NCBI GenBank assembly: GCA_903837605.1
Contig: CAILVF010000081.1
Location: 20,178-84,177 of the forward strand
Direction: 5' to 3'
DNA length: 64,000 nt
Source: an uncultured Bacteroidales bacterium
GTDB taxonomy: Bacteria; Bacteroidota; Bacteroidia; Bacteroidales; FEN-979
The position numbers and the translations under genes were made by a program. This document shows positions 23,501 through 31,895 of this stretch, piece by piece (positions within the stretch are counted from its first letter, which is position 1; each line of letters starts with the position of its first letter). The notes beneath the pieces are model-generated. The model had not been told where the DNA came from. It searched no databases and saw only the letters and a list, made by a program, of their open reading frames with translations.

Positions 23501-24011
23501 TTACAGTCTGCCTTTCCCCTTTTTTTATATATGACGACGGCACTGAAAGGATGGCATATCCCATTGGATCATCATACTTATCGATCATGGTGGTCCTGAA
23601 GGTCAGTGTGGTCCCCTGTGGTCCCGGCAATGTCCAGGTCTTTTTTTCAGAAACCGGCGGATTCTCAAATGTAAGGCAGTATCTCCCGTTCAGGAAAAGC
23701 TTATACGAATGGCCGACGGGATTGGCGTCGATACCAAACATCCAGACAAACTGAACATGACCGGTATTCAGGCCGGAAGGAATTTTTTCGGTTTCCCATT
23801 CAATATATCTCGTTGAATCTTCCGAGCGTACAAGCAGGGACGACTTCACCTCCGGTTCGGGTGAATGATAACCGAAGCCGCCTCCTTTTATCGATCTTTC
23901 CCATCCCATGAAAAATGAGGAAGGCCAGTTTGCCTTTTCAGCTGCTGCCAGGCCCTGGGCAGCAAGCAGCAGAATGAGGAAAAGTCTTACAACCAGGGCA
24001 GGTCTAATCAT
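20574..24011 (-). CDS. exported GH38-like alpha-mannosidase family protein
   Basis: A secreted 1145-residue protein with a signal peptide (to about LAAA, residue 24). A beta-rich N-terminal part is followed by a GH38-type N-terminal barrel: the zinc-type motif HAHTDIGYT has His294 and Asp296, and the likely nucleophile lies in MQDDINGVPW (Asp408/409). Classic GH38 proteins have DxFGH at that point, so this is a divergent branch. A long C-terminal beta-sandwich region completes it. It overlaps the fucosidase gene by 8 bp and carA by 11 bp. Alpha-mannoside hydrolysis is the best guess; the exact linkage is unknown. Confidence 0.75.
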   Translation of the reverse strand: MIRPALVVRLFLILLLAAQGLAAAEKANWPSSFFMGWERSIKGGGFGYHSPEPEVKSSLLVRSEDSTRYIEWETEKIPSGLNTGHVQFVWMFGIDANPVGHSYKLFLNGRYCLTFENPPVSEKKTWTLPGPQGTTLTFRTTMIDKYDDPMGYAILSVPSSYIKKGERQTVRICGESAGSRTWYMTFEAAVSERISLVQQEAVIRGAQDLKYFSVIAGFVHLGEPVKTTIEQSGGKMTTLLLQPGYTAVRILFPTTEKPQKEQVKITMEGSEPLKKAVTCYPVKPWKIYFVQHAHTDIGYTRPQTEILPEHLRYIDYALDYCDQTDSFPDAAKFRWTCETSWAVTEYLKSRPPAQRERLRRRLKEGRIELTALYLNSSDLGDETTIATSLRPVGLFRGLGFTVKTAMQDDINGVPWCLVDYLSGAGISYLNMGQNTDRALKPFNRPTTFVWESPSGKRIIVNRPEHYMWGNGMGIINDRETLEKNLFAHLSDINQKGYPFNEYAIQFSGYMTDNSPPSTTACNIVKEWNETYVWPQLRLATISEFLDEVREKHLQELPVIKGAWPDWWIDGFGSAALTTAYTRMAHADFIANDGLMAMARIMGAERNRHVEDLQQQIFEDLAFYDEHTFGAAESISDPMCENSVVQLGEKLSYTWEAVKKNRILREEVMGCVQDHLPSFSREASISVINTMNWNRSGNVNLYIDHQLLPADRQFRILDPENKEVKIQAWSDRAEGSYWTLFAGDVPPMGYSSYRIEVATEPAKHQALTKFTGSIENSWYILKIDPATGRITSLFDKNAHRELVDFSAKYGFGEFIYETLGKNREQITNGHLEEFKRRSWDKISVSGITTGPVWTSLTLTGQLPGCASEDGVKCEIRLYSAEKKIEFRYSMKKLSVTDPEGVYVSFPFNMKKENKVFFEVAGATVEAGRDQINGSATDWQGIQNFVSLADDSCGVVFVSPEIPIVQLGDINLGKFQPIVSKPRPVIYSWVLNNYWTTNFLASQEGELKWTYQITSAPAIANDEAARFAWGARIPMLSRVLPASGRDNPNPAKAGLMGNIPGNLLLINARPEADNTGVFYQLRETAGRPAAFNPLLLMKVPANGTSAATKKIRASLVNAIGGEIKPLDGDVNISAFETVFIKLAWNEQ

Positions 24012-26052
24012 GGAACAGCATTTCCTTTTTTAACAATGTTTTAGGTATGCCAGGACCTTCTATATAGACCTCGAGGCCGGCACTTCCGGTCCTCTGGAAA
24101 TACTCCACCCTGATGGCATGGTACCCTGCGTTGAGACCTTGCTCCAATGTTTTTTCCTGCATTGAATGAAGCCCGTCATTATTGATCCCGACCAATCCGT
24201 CGAGTATGAGTTTGCTGCCATCATCAGAGACAAGGGTGAACCTGTATAAGGCGCGTTTAGGGACTTTAAAATAGCCATCAAAATACATGGCAAAATTTTC
24301 ATTGCGTTTCTTTGGTGCCAGGGTGATCGTATCCACTACACCGAAAGACCATTGTGGGAGTTTCTTAAAATTAGGCATTTTATCCCACTCACCTTCAAAA
24401 TAGCGGTATGAAAGACCAGGTTTCAGGTTCGACACGGCCCTTGCAACTGTGGGTATTTTCTGAATGTAAAACCTGGTACTGGTACCGCTTACAGGTTTGC
24501 CATCCCTGAAGCACCTGGCATTCACATAGCCTCCCCTGTAAAGGGTAAAGGGACTCTGGTACAGGGTTGCCCCGGCTTCTACCTGCCTGACAGTGTCGCT
24601 GACCAGGAACCTGATCTCAACATTAGGACGGGAAGAACTGAGTGTGACTTTCAGGGAATCGACCAGGCATGAAAACGCGGAATTGATCTCAGGAGGATTT
24701 GTGAAATCGGGTTCGCCTTTGAGATCAAGAACGATGACGGTATTGATGGTGTCGGGTGCCGTCGGGGGCAAATTGACCGTAATGGCATCGTTTACACGGG
24801 ACGTTTTAAGGGCCTTATGGTTTTTATCTGAAAGGATAAAGGCCTTGTTCACCTTATTGAGGCATCCGGGGATAAGGAGTTGCCCGTTGCCGGGCCAGTT
24901 GAAAACATGAAGATACAGCCTGAAACCGCCTTTTTCTGATTTCATGGTACAACGGCCCCATGGGGTTGAAATGAAAGGGCTGGCATTTGTACCGTATATT
25001 GACTCGGAATTAAGATCCATCCAATTGCCTATATCCTTCAGCCTGTCGATGCTTTCCCCGGGGAATGTCCCCTGGGAGGTCGGGCCGATGTTCAGGAGGT
25101 AATTTCCCCCTTTTGAGGCGATGTCGGTAAGCATCCTGATTATTTCCTTCGAGCTTTTAAAGTTCTTGTCATTGCTGTTATATCCCCAATGGTCGTTCAT
25201 GGTCATGCAGGTTTCCCAATCGGTTCCCGGCAACCCGGTGGGAGGGATCTGCTGCTCGGGGGTTCCGAAATCGCCTCCGAACATCCCCTGTTTGGTCATG
25301 CCTTCCATATCCAGTCTCCCTGCGCCAACGCGATTATTAATAAGGATGGAAGGCTGGAGGTTCCTTACATAATTATAGAGATCAAGCCCACGTACCTGGT
25401 TCCAGGTGGATTCCCATTCCCCGTCGAACCAGAGCACCCCTATATCGCCATATTGTGTGAGCAATTCCTTAAGTTCGGCTTTCATATAGGCCACGTACTT
25501 ATCATAATCGGCATCCCCCGCCGGCCTGTCTTTTTCCCATTCCCTCCTTGGCAGGTAGTCGGGATGGTGCCAGTCCATGATCGAATAATAAAAACAGAAT
25601 TTTAATCCGTATTTCCGGCAGGCAGCGGCAAGTTCTTTCATCGGGTCGCGCTGAAACGGAGTCTTCATTATATTAAAGTCGGTTTGTTTGGTATCAAACA
25701 TGCAGAATCCGTCATGATGCTTGGAAGTGATCACTATATATTTCATGCCGGCATCCCGGGCTGCTTTCACCCATTGGTCGGCATCAAAACCGGTCGGGTT
25801 GAACCTGGTCCTGAAATCATCATAGGTCTCCAGAGGGATCTCTGCAGATGTTCTTATCCATTCCCCGTATCCTGTTTTTCCGTTCCAGCTGCCGGCAGGA
25901 ACCGAATAAATCCCCCAATGGATAAACATTCCGAAGCGGGCGTCACGCCACCATTGCATGCGTTGATCATGCCGGGCTTCAGTTTCCTTCTGTGCGGAAA
26001 GCCCCGGAAATAAGCAAAAAGAAAGTAAAATCAGAACCAGTAATTTTTTCAT
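24004..26052 (-). CDS. exported alpha-L-fucosidase (GH29) with PA14 domain
   Basis: Removes alpha-L-fucose from glycans outside the cytoplasm. It is 682 residues with a signal peptide (to about LSAQ, residue 21). The GH29 barrel shows WWRDARFGMFIHWGIYSVPAG, ITSKHHDGFCMFDT and LWFDGEWE, the last with the nucleophile Asp210. A C-terminal beta domain and a chitobiase-like segment follow. A PA14-type module with FAMYFDGYFKVPKRALYRF and VSDDGSKLILDG ends the protein; such modules bind glycans. First gene of the minus-strand series ending in carAB, overlapping the GH38-like gene by 8 bp (ATGATTAG). Confidence 0.9.
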   Translation of the reverse strand: MKKLLVLILLSFCLFPGLSAQKETEARHDQRMQWWRDARFGMFIHWGIYSVPAGSWNGKTGYGEWIRTSAEIPLETYDDFRTRFNPTGFDADQWVKAARDAGMKYIVITSKHHDGFCMFDTKQTDFNIMKTPFQRDPMKELAAACRKYGLKFCFYYSIMDWHHPDYLPRREWEKDRPAGDADYDKYVAYMKAELKELLTQYGDIGVLWFDGEWESTWNQVRGLDLYNYVRNLQPSILINNRVGAGRLDMEGMTKQGMFGGDFGTPEQQIPPTGLPGTDWETCMTMNDHWGYNSNDKNFKSSKEIIRMLTDIASKGGNYLLNIGPTSQGTFPGESIDRLKDIGNWMDLNSESIYGTNASPFISTPWGRCTMKSEKGGFRLYLHVFNWPGNGQLLIPGCLNKVNKAFILSDKNHKALKTSRVNDAITVNLPPTAPDTINTVIVLDLKGEPDFTNPPEINSAFSCLVDSLKVTLSSSRPNVEIRFLVSDTVRQVEAGATLYQSPFTLYRGGYVNARCFRDGKPVSGTSTRFYIQKIPTVARAVSNLKPGLSYRYFEGEWDKMPNFKKLPQWSFGVVDTITLAPKKRNENFAMYFDGYFKVPKRALYRFTLVSDDGSKLILDGLVGINNDGLHSMQEKTLEQGLNAGYHAIRVEYFQRTGSAGLEVYIEGPGIPKTLLKKEMLFHD

Positions 26053-26113
26053 TGGTATATTTGTTTTGAAAAATGCAAGTCTTAATCGGCCATAAAATTA
26101 TAAAATCTGACCA

Positions 26114-28264
26114 TTGGAAACTACCTTAAGTCAAATCAAAAGGCTGCTTTGTTCATTACTTTTTTTTATAGTACTGAATTCCGTAAGCGGTGAAGTCATA
26201 CTTCCCCCTGTACTTTCAGATCATATGGTACTGCAGCAGTTCAGCCATGTTAACTTTTGGGGCCGTGCTGCCCCCCAGGAATCCATTGTTGTTTATACAA
26301 GCTGGAACAATAAAAGCTATCCCGTCACTGCAGATCCTGAAGGCAACTGGAAGCTTCAGCTGTTTACAGGAGGGCCAGGCGGCCCTTACACTATAACATT
26401 TACTGCCAGGAACAAGGTGGAGATCAGGGATGTGATGGTTGGCGAAGTATGGGTCTGCAGCGGACAATCCAATATGGAGTTTACATTCCGTGATCTCGGG
26501 GGCTGGAAATCATACAGCTCAATGAAGAGGCAATTTGACACCTCTGATTTTCAAAAGATACGGCTTTGCACCATTGGCAAGCAGGCAATGCCTGTTCCAT
26601 CGGATTCATGCAATGCAAAATGGGTTAACGCAGATTCGTCTTCGGTACTGAATTTCAGCGCCACTGCTTTTTATTTCGGCCTTGACATTTATAAGAAATT
26701 CAATATCCCTGTCGGCCTGATCGTTTCAAGCTGGGGAGGCACCCCCGCTGAAGCCTGGACCCCTGTGGAGTACCTGAGGAACATTCCCGGCCTTTCCTAT
26801 TACCTCAATCATCCCAACAACCCTTCCTGGGAAGCCTCGGCACCTTCGGTATTATTCAATGGGATGGTTTATCCCCTGCGTAACTACACGATTAAAGGAT
26901 TCATCTGGTACCAGGGAGAATCGAACAGGTATGACCCAGACCTTTATGGAATCCTGTTCAGAAGCATGATCCTTTCCTGGCGTAAATACTGGGATAACAT
27001 GACTCTCCCTTTTTACTTCGTACAGATCGCTCCCTATGATTATGCCGACTACGATGAAGCCAGCGGTTATCTCCGGGAAGCCCAGGAAAAAGCTCTTAAA
27101 CTTGATTATACCGGGATGGCCGTTACACTCGATATAGGAAACCTTAAAGATATCCATCCGAAAAATAAAGAAGAGGTTGGTTACCGCCTCGCACTTCTGG
27201 CATTTGCAAGAACGTATTCACAGGCACTCAGGAGATCGGCAGCCAGTCCTTTATTCAGGTTCGCAAGGACCGAGGTTGACAGGATCCAGGTATACTTTAA
27301 GGACGTCGATTTTCTATACAGTAAAGGGGACCGGATCAGCGGTTTCAGAATTGCGGGCAGTGACGGGGTTTTCAAGCCTGCTGATGCTGTAATAGCGGGA
27401 AGCTCAGTAATAGTTCACAGTAATGATGTTCCCTCGCCGAAATACGTGAGGTATGCCTTTTTGAACACTGATACGGCTTCAATATTTGACCAATGGGGAT
27501 TGCCGGCAGCTTCATTCAGAACTGATTCCATCCCCGTGAACTTCAGGGAAGTTCATATTTCTGCCGTTTTTAATCCCTTGAAGAAAAACTGGAGAATCGG
27601 TTTGACATGCCCTGACCCTGCTGCCACCCTTCGTTATACTGCAGATGGGAGCCTGCCCTCATTAACATCAGCCATTTATACCGACACAATAACCATCGAT
27701 GCCTCCCGTGAAATTAAAGCGAAAGCCTTTTTAAAGGAAATTCCTTCACAATCAACATCTGCAATCAGCATCGCTACCCATGAAGCCGTTGGCTGTATTG
27801 CAGGTTTGAAATTCAAGCCTTCATCAAAATATAAAGGAAGTGCCTACACACTTACCGACGGGATCTCCGGAAGCAGGAATTTCCATGACGGCTGCTGGCT
27901 TGGTTTTCAAGGAGATGACTTTGAGGCGGTGATTGACCTGGGACAGGAAAAACAAATCGGCTCTGTCAGGATCAATTTCCTTATCGACATCCTTTCACAG
28001 ATATATCCTCCCGGGATAGTAAGCATATTTACGAGCAAAGACGGCCATGAGTTTAAGAAAGCACGGGATTTCAAGCCAAACGACACTAATCCTAAAGATA
28101 TGCCGGCGAAACCGGAGGTAATGGAGATTGCCGGCCGGGACCTGAACCTTTATACGAGGTATATCAAAGTGTATGCAAAGAACCAGGCATCAAATCCGTC
28201 CGGGCATCTTACGCCGGGCCAGAAATGCTGGCTTTTCGTGGATGAGGTAAAGTGCGAAAAGTAA
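26114..28264 (+). CDS. sialate O-acetylesterase with chitobiase-like and F5/8 type C domains
   Basis: Exported esterase that removes O-acetyl groups from sialic acids or related sugars. It starts at a TTG (26114): an in-frame stop at 26108 excludes anything longer, and the next ATG would lose the signal peptide (about residues 8-26). The catalytic serine is in VCSGQSNMEF (Ser119); SSWGGTPAEAW, WYQGESN and DIHPKNKEEVG are further family motifs. The C terminus carries a chitobiase-like domain (about 490-555) and a discoidin/F5-8C-type domain (about 565-715). It is divergent from the fucosidase gene. About 716 residues, longer than single-domain relatives. Confidence 0.88.
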   Translation: METTLSQIKRLLCSLLFFIVLNSVSGEVILPPVLSDHMVLQQFSHVNFWGRAAPQESIVVYTSWNNKSYPVTADPEGNWKLQLFTGGPGGPYTITFTARNKVEIRDVMVGEVWVCSGQSNMEFTFRDLGGWKSYSSMKRQFDTSDFQKIRLCTIGKQAMPVPSDSCNAKWVNADSSSVLNFSATAFYFGLDIYKKFNIPVGLIVSSWGGTPAEAWTPVEYLRNIPGLSYYLNHPNNPSWEASAPSVLFNGMVYPLRNYTIKGFIWYQGESNRYDPDLYGILFRSMILSWRKYWDNMTLPFYFVQIAPYDYADYDEASGYLREAQEKALKLDYTGMAVTLDIGNLKDIHPKNKEEVGYRLALLAFARTYSQALRRSAASPLFRFARTEVDRIQVYFKDVDFLYSKGDRISGFRIAGSDGVFKPADAVIAGSSVIVHSNDVPSPKYVRYAFLNTDTASIFDQWGLPAASFRTDSIPVNFREVHISAVFNPLKKNWRIGLTCPDPAATLRYTADGSLPSLTSAIYTDTITIDASREIKAKAFLKEIPSQSTSAISIATHEAVGCIAGLKFKPSSKYKGSAYTLTDGISGSRNFHDGCWLGFQGDDFEAVIDLGQEKQIGSVRINFLIDILSQIYPPGIVSIFTSKDGHEFKKARDFKPNDTNPKDMPAKPEVMEIAGRDLNLYTRYIKVYAKNQASNPSGHLTPGQKCWLFVDEVKCEK

Positions 28265-28312
28265 ATTCAAACAGCTGTCGAGCTTTACCTGGCAATAAAG
28301 TTTCACCTGGGT

Positions 28313-28621
28313 TTAAGGAAGCTGCTCTTCAATAACGCATAGCTCATCACCACTCTTGACTTTATTCGCATCATCAGAAAACTCAGTGTACTGTTCCAGC
28401 AATGCTCCGGGTTTGGGGTCAATACTTCCCGGGGGAGTCGAGCACTTTCCCATTTTCCAGATACTTCCTCCCGGGTTTGAAATTTTCACCCCTTTCTGGT
28501 AAAGAATCTGGAGAACATCGGTCGGGAAATATTTGGCCAGATCAATGGTATCAAAAGCCACAGATTTCCTGCCTGTTATTGGATTAAAAACATGCACTAA
28601 AAGTTTGTCTGTTCCTGGCAT
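28313..28621 (-). CDS. small hypothetical protein
   Basis: Unrecognised protein of 102 residues if started at 28621 (MPGTDKLLVHVFNPITGRK); the frame is also open to 28675 (120 residues). It contains a compact block with DLAKYFPTDVLQILYQKG, a Pro/Gly-rich stretch with one cysteine, and an acidic C terminus with SGDELCVIEEQLP. There is no signal peptide or membrane segment with the shorter start. It stands alone on the minus strand between the sialate esterase and the sensor kinase. The composition looks protein-like rather than a shadow frame. Function unknown. Confidence 0.5.
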   Translation of the reverse strand: MPGTDKLLVHVFNPITGRKSVAFDTIDLAKYFPTDVLQILYQKGVKISNPGGSIWKMGKCSTPPGSIDPKPGALLEQYTEFSDDANKVKSGDELCVIEEQLP

Positions 28622-28687
28622 ACTTGAAAAATTAAGGTTAATAATAACCCCACTAAAATATGTAATATTTTGCAAGAAGCAATATTC

Positions 28688-28718
28688 TTTGCTAAAATTA
28701 TTAATAGTTATATCTTTG
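28688..28718 (+). promoter_or_regulatory. full Bacteroidota-type promoter of the sensor kinase
   Basis: TTTG (28688-28691), exactly 19 bp, then TATCTTTG (28711-28718): a perfect match to the Bacteroidota housekeeping consensus TTTG-N19-TAnnTTTG. The predicted transcription start is about 20 bp before the ATG at 28747. It is the best promoter match found in the window. Confidence 0.75.
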
Positions 28719-28746
28719 ATTTGTAATTCAATTAACTCGTTTTCTC

Positions 28747-31700
28747 ATGTGGTGTCGTTTTAATGCTATGCTAATGTTGTTGTCGTTGACCAGTTTTTTT
28801 CAGCTGTCGGCAACCAAAGCACAAAATCATCCGATTGAGATTTCCGGATTTTCTTACCAGGTCAGGAACTGGCCTCCAAACTCTAATGCACCGGCCAGTA
28901 TCTTCAATATAGCCCAGACTCCAGATGGTTACCTGTGGCTCGCAAACGAATATGGCTTATACAGGTTTGACGGGATGCACTTCACCTATCTGAACAATTC
29001 ATCCTTGAGTTTCTTTAAATACCAGGACTGCGGTGCTCTCTGCCTTACAAGTGACAGCACACTTCTTGCCGGATTCAGCAACGGCCTGGTGCTTGCCTAT
29101 AAGAATCAGCGCTGGAGTGCACTTGATTCCGAAAGCGTTTTCATGAACAAGAACATAACCGCCATTTCAGAGGATTCAGATCACAACCTGTGGATTGGTC
29201 TTGCAGGCAGCGGAGTTTTAAGATACAGGCACAAGGTGTCCAGGTTGTTTTCCATGGCCGAGGGCTTATCCAATAATGATGTTAACGTGATCTGCCCTGG
29301 CAGGGTCGGCGAAATATGGATAGGAACCGACGACGGGCTTTGCCTTATCGGCAAGGATGGCATCCGTATCTACAGTCAGAAGGAGGGGCTTGCACACCCG
29401 AATATAAACGGCCTTTGGATGGATTCTGCAGGTACTCTCTGGATCGGAAGCTCAGATGGGCATATCTGTTATCTTCAGAACGGGAAAGTGAATCCCTGGA
29501 TCGATAAACAAGGCATTATCAGAAGCAGTATTAAGCAAATCACAGGTTATAATAAAGACATACTCGCAATTGCTACAGAGGGGCAGGGCGTTATCCTGCT
29601 CAATACGGTAACTCAGAAGACAGAGCAGGTTGACAACAGGAGGCACCTTGCATCAAACCTCGTACTTACCGTGTTCAAAGACAAAGAAGATAACCTTTGG
29701 GCGGGCACCCAGGCTTCAGGGCTTTCAAGGATCAGGAGGGTTGCAGTGCAGGTTCTTTCAGGGAATGGACTTTCGGGCAATTGCATTACCTCGATATTAC
29801 AGGCTGCAGACGGCAGCATACTGGCCGGAAATTCCACCGGCGGACTAGACCGGATCAGGGCCGGCAGGATTGAGAATCTCGGCTCCGGGATTGGTGTCGG
29901 AAAAGTTCCCATATATTCTGTTGCCATTGACACTAAAAATAACATCTGGATCGGCAGCCTTAAAAACCTCCTTAAGTATGACGGTAAAACAGCTACTCGC
30001 TTCAATGAGAAACAGGGCCTGAAATGCACCTATTTTCACGCTTTATTCATAACTAAAGACGGAAGTCTCTGGGTTGGGACCGACCAGGGCATTTTTATCA
30101 TGAAGGGTGATAAAGTAAGTACCGTACTTACTACCATGGAAGGATTGCCAAGCAATAAGATCTTCTGTTTCCTCGAGGACCGGAAAGGTTCGGTTTGGGC
30201 CGGGACCCAGGATGGCGGGCTTGCAAGGATCAAAGACGGAAAAATAAAAACCTTCGGGACGAAGCAGGGATTACCCGACAATATGATTCTGTGCCTCCAC
30301 CTGGATTCTCTTAATAATATATGGATAGGAACCGGGCAAAGCGGGCTGATTCATTTCAATCCGGAAACGGAAAAATTCACACGTATAGCCACCAGGGAGT
30401 TAGGATCCTCTATCGGATATATCTTCGAAGACAATTCTGAACATTTGTGGTTTGCAGGTTCGGGTGGCCTTGGAACAGCTAAATTCAGCAGTTTACAGAA
30501 GTCATTAGATCAGAAAAACAGTCCTTTATTTATGCAGTATATCGGCTTTGATACTGCTATTGGATTCACAGGCATGAACATGGGTCTTTTTCCAGGGGCT
30601 TCAAAATTAAAAAACGGCCAGTTTTGGTACCCCTGCTCCGATGGAATCGCCATAATAAATCCCGAGACCTCCCTGGTATGGAGTTCTAACCCAATTCCAA
30701 TAGTGGATTCTGTATTCATTAACAGCCGTGCCGCCAGGCAAAGGGAGGTTTATCAGGTTGGCGCAGGTATGATGAACCTTGAGATCCATTATACCGCACC
30801 TTCTTTTATCGGACCTGAAGACCTTACTTTCAGGTACCGGCTTGCCGGATTTGACAGGGACTGGGATTCGGTTGGCACGAGGCGAACAGCTTATTATACC
30901 AATGTTCCGCCGGGAGACTATACGTTCGAGGTGCAGGTTTTCAATAACCTCGGTGAATTATCTCCGGTCACCGCAAGTATAAAAATTCACGTACTGCCTT
31001 TTTTCTACCAAACATGGTGGTTTATCCTGATTTGTTTCATCTCAGGCATTGCTTTGGTTGTGCTTATAATAAATTACAGGATACGTTATATTCGTGAAAA
31101 AGAGCTGGAGGCACTTGTAGATGCCAGAACAGAGGAAATCAGGAAGCTCAACGAACAGCTGGAAGAAAAAGTCTCGAACCGAACGGCCCAGCTGGAGGCT
31201 GCAAATAAGGAACTTGAAGCATTTTCCTATTCTGTATCACACGACCTTAAAGGGCCGGTGCGCCGTATCGACAGCATCACCAGGGCTTTTATCGAAGATT
31301 ATTTCTCATCCCTTGATGAAACGGAACGGGATTTTCTTAATAAGATCACCGAATCGGCAGGGTCGATGAACCTGCTTATTGATGAATTGCTTAAGCTTTC
31401 GAGGATAGTAAGGCATGACATCGATAAGATGCAGGTCAACATCAGCGATATCGCAATTGATATCAACCGGGAGATAAAGAACCTTAATCCCAACAGGAAA
31501 GTAAGACTGTTGTTACAGGAGGGGATGCTGGAATACTGCGACCCCAAACTATTGCGCATTGCATTCCAGAATCTTTTTGACAATGCCTGGAAATACTCAG
31601 GGAAAGAAAAAGAGTCGGTTATTGAATTCGGCCGCCAGGTAAAGGACGGGAAAACAGTTTACATGGTGAGGGATAACGGTGTAGGGTTCGACATGACTTA

Positions 31701-31878
31701 TTACGAAAAATTATTTACCCCTTTTCAAAGGCTTCACAGTGACGACCAGTTCACCGGCACCGGTATAGGACTGGCTACAGTGAAACGAATCATCCTCAAG
31801 CACGGAGGGTTAATCTGGGCTGAAAGTGCGCCTGGGGAAGGCACTACCTTTTATTTCACCTTAAATTCTGGCGTATAA
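28747..31878 (+). CDS. propeller-type sensor histidine kinase (Reg_prop, Y_Y_Y)
   Basis: Membrane sensor kinase of 1043 residues. A signal sequence (to about residue 26) precedes a periplasmic region of repeated Reg_prop blades (WLANEYGLYRFDG, IWIGTDDGLCLI, LWVGTDQGIFIM and others) forming one or two propellers. A Y_Y_Y domain (about 685-750), one membrane helix (about 757-777), a coiled coil, HisKA with the phospho-acceptor His832 (SVSHDLKGP) and an ATPase domain (DNAWKYSG, GTGIGLATVK) follow. Unlike the hybrid one-protein systems of Bacteroides it stops after the kinase, with no receiver or AraC domain. The next gene, 17 bp away, supplies receivers. The ligand may be a glycan fragment, by analogy. 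Confidence 0.9.
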   Translation: MWCRFNAMLMLLSLTSFFQLSATKAQNHPIEISGFSYQVRNWPPNSNAPASIFNIAQTPDGYLWLANEYGLYRFDGMHFTYLNNSSLSFFKYQDCGALCLTSDSTLLAGFSNGLVLAYKNQRWSALDSESVFMNKNITAISEDSDHNLWIGLAGSGVLRYRHKVSRLFSMAEGLSNNDVNVICPGRVGEIWIGTDDGLCLIGKDGIRIYSQKEGLAHPNINGLWMDSAGTLWIGSSDGHICYLQNGKVNPWIDKQGIIRSSIKQITGYNKDILAIATEGQGVILLNTVTQKTEQVDNRRHLASNLVLTVFKDKEDNLWAGTQASGLSRIRRVAVQVLSGNGLSGNCITSILQAADGSILAGNSTGGLDRIRAGRIENLGSGIGVGKVPIYSVAIDTKNNIWIGSLKNLLKYDGKTATRFNEKQGLKCTYFHALFITKDGSLWVGTDQGIFIMKGDKVSTVLTTMEGLPSNKIFCFLEDRKGSVWAGTQDGGLARIKDGKIKTFGTKQGLPDNMILCLHLDSLNNIWIGTGQSGLIHFNPETEKFTRIATRELGSSIGYIFEDNSEHLWFAGSGGLGTAKFSSLQKSLDQKNSPLFMQYIGFDTAIGFTGMNMGLFPGASKLKNGQFWYPCSDGIAIINPETSLVWSSNPIPIVDSVFINSRAARQREVYQVGAGMMNLEIHYTAPSFIGPEDLTFRYRLAGFDRDWDSVGTRRTAYYTNVPPGDYTFEVQVFNNLGELSPVTASIKIHVLPFFYQTWWFILICFISGIALVVLIINYRIRYIREKELEALVDARTEEIRKLNEQLEEKVSNRTAQLEAANKELEAFSYSVSHDLKGPVRRIDSITRAFIEDYFSSLDETERDFLNKITESAGSMNLLIDELLKLSRIVRHDIDKMQVNISDIAIDINREIKNLNPNRKVRLLLQEGMLEYCDPKLLRIAFQNLFDNAWKYSGKEKESVIEFGRQVKDGKTVYMVRDNGVGFDMTYYEKLFTPFQRLHSDDQFTGTGIGLATVKRIILKHGGLIWAESAPGEGTTFYFTLNSGV

Positions 31879-31895
31879 ACAATTATTCCTGGCAG

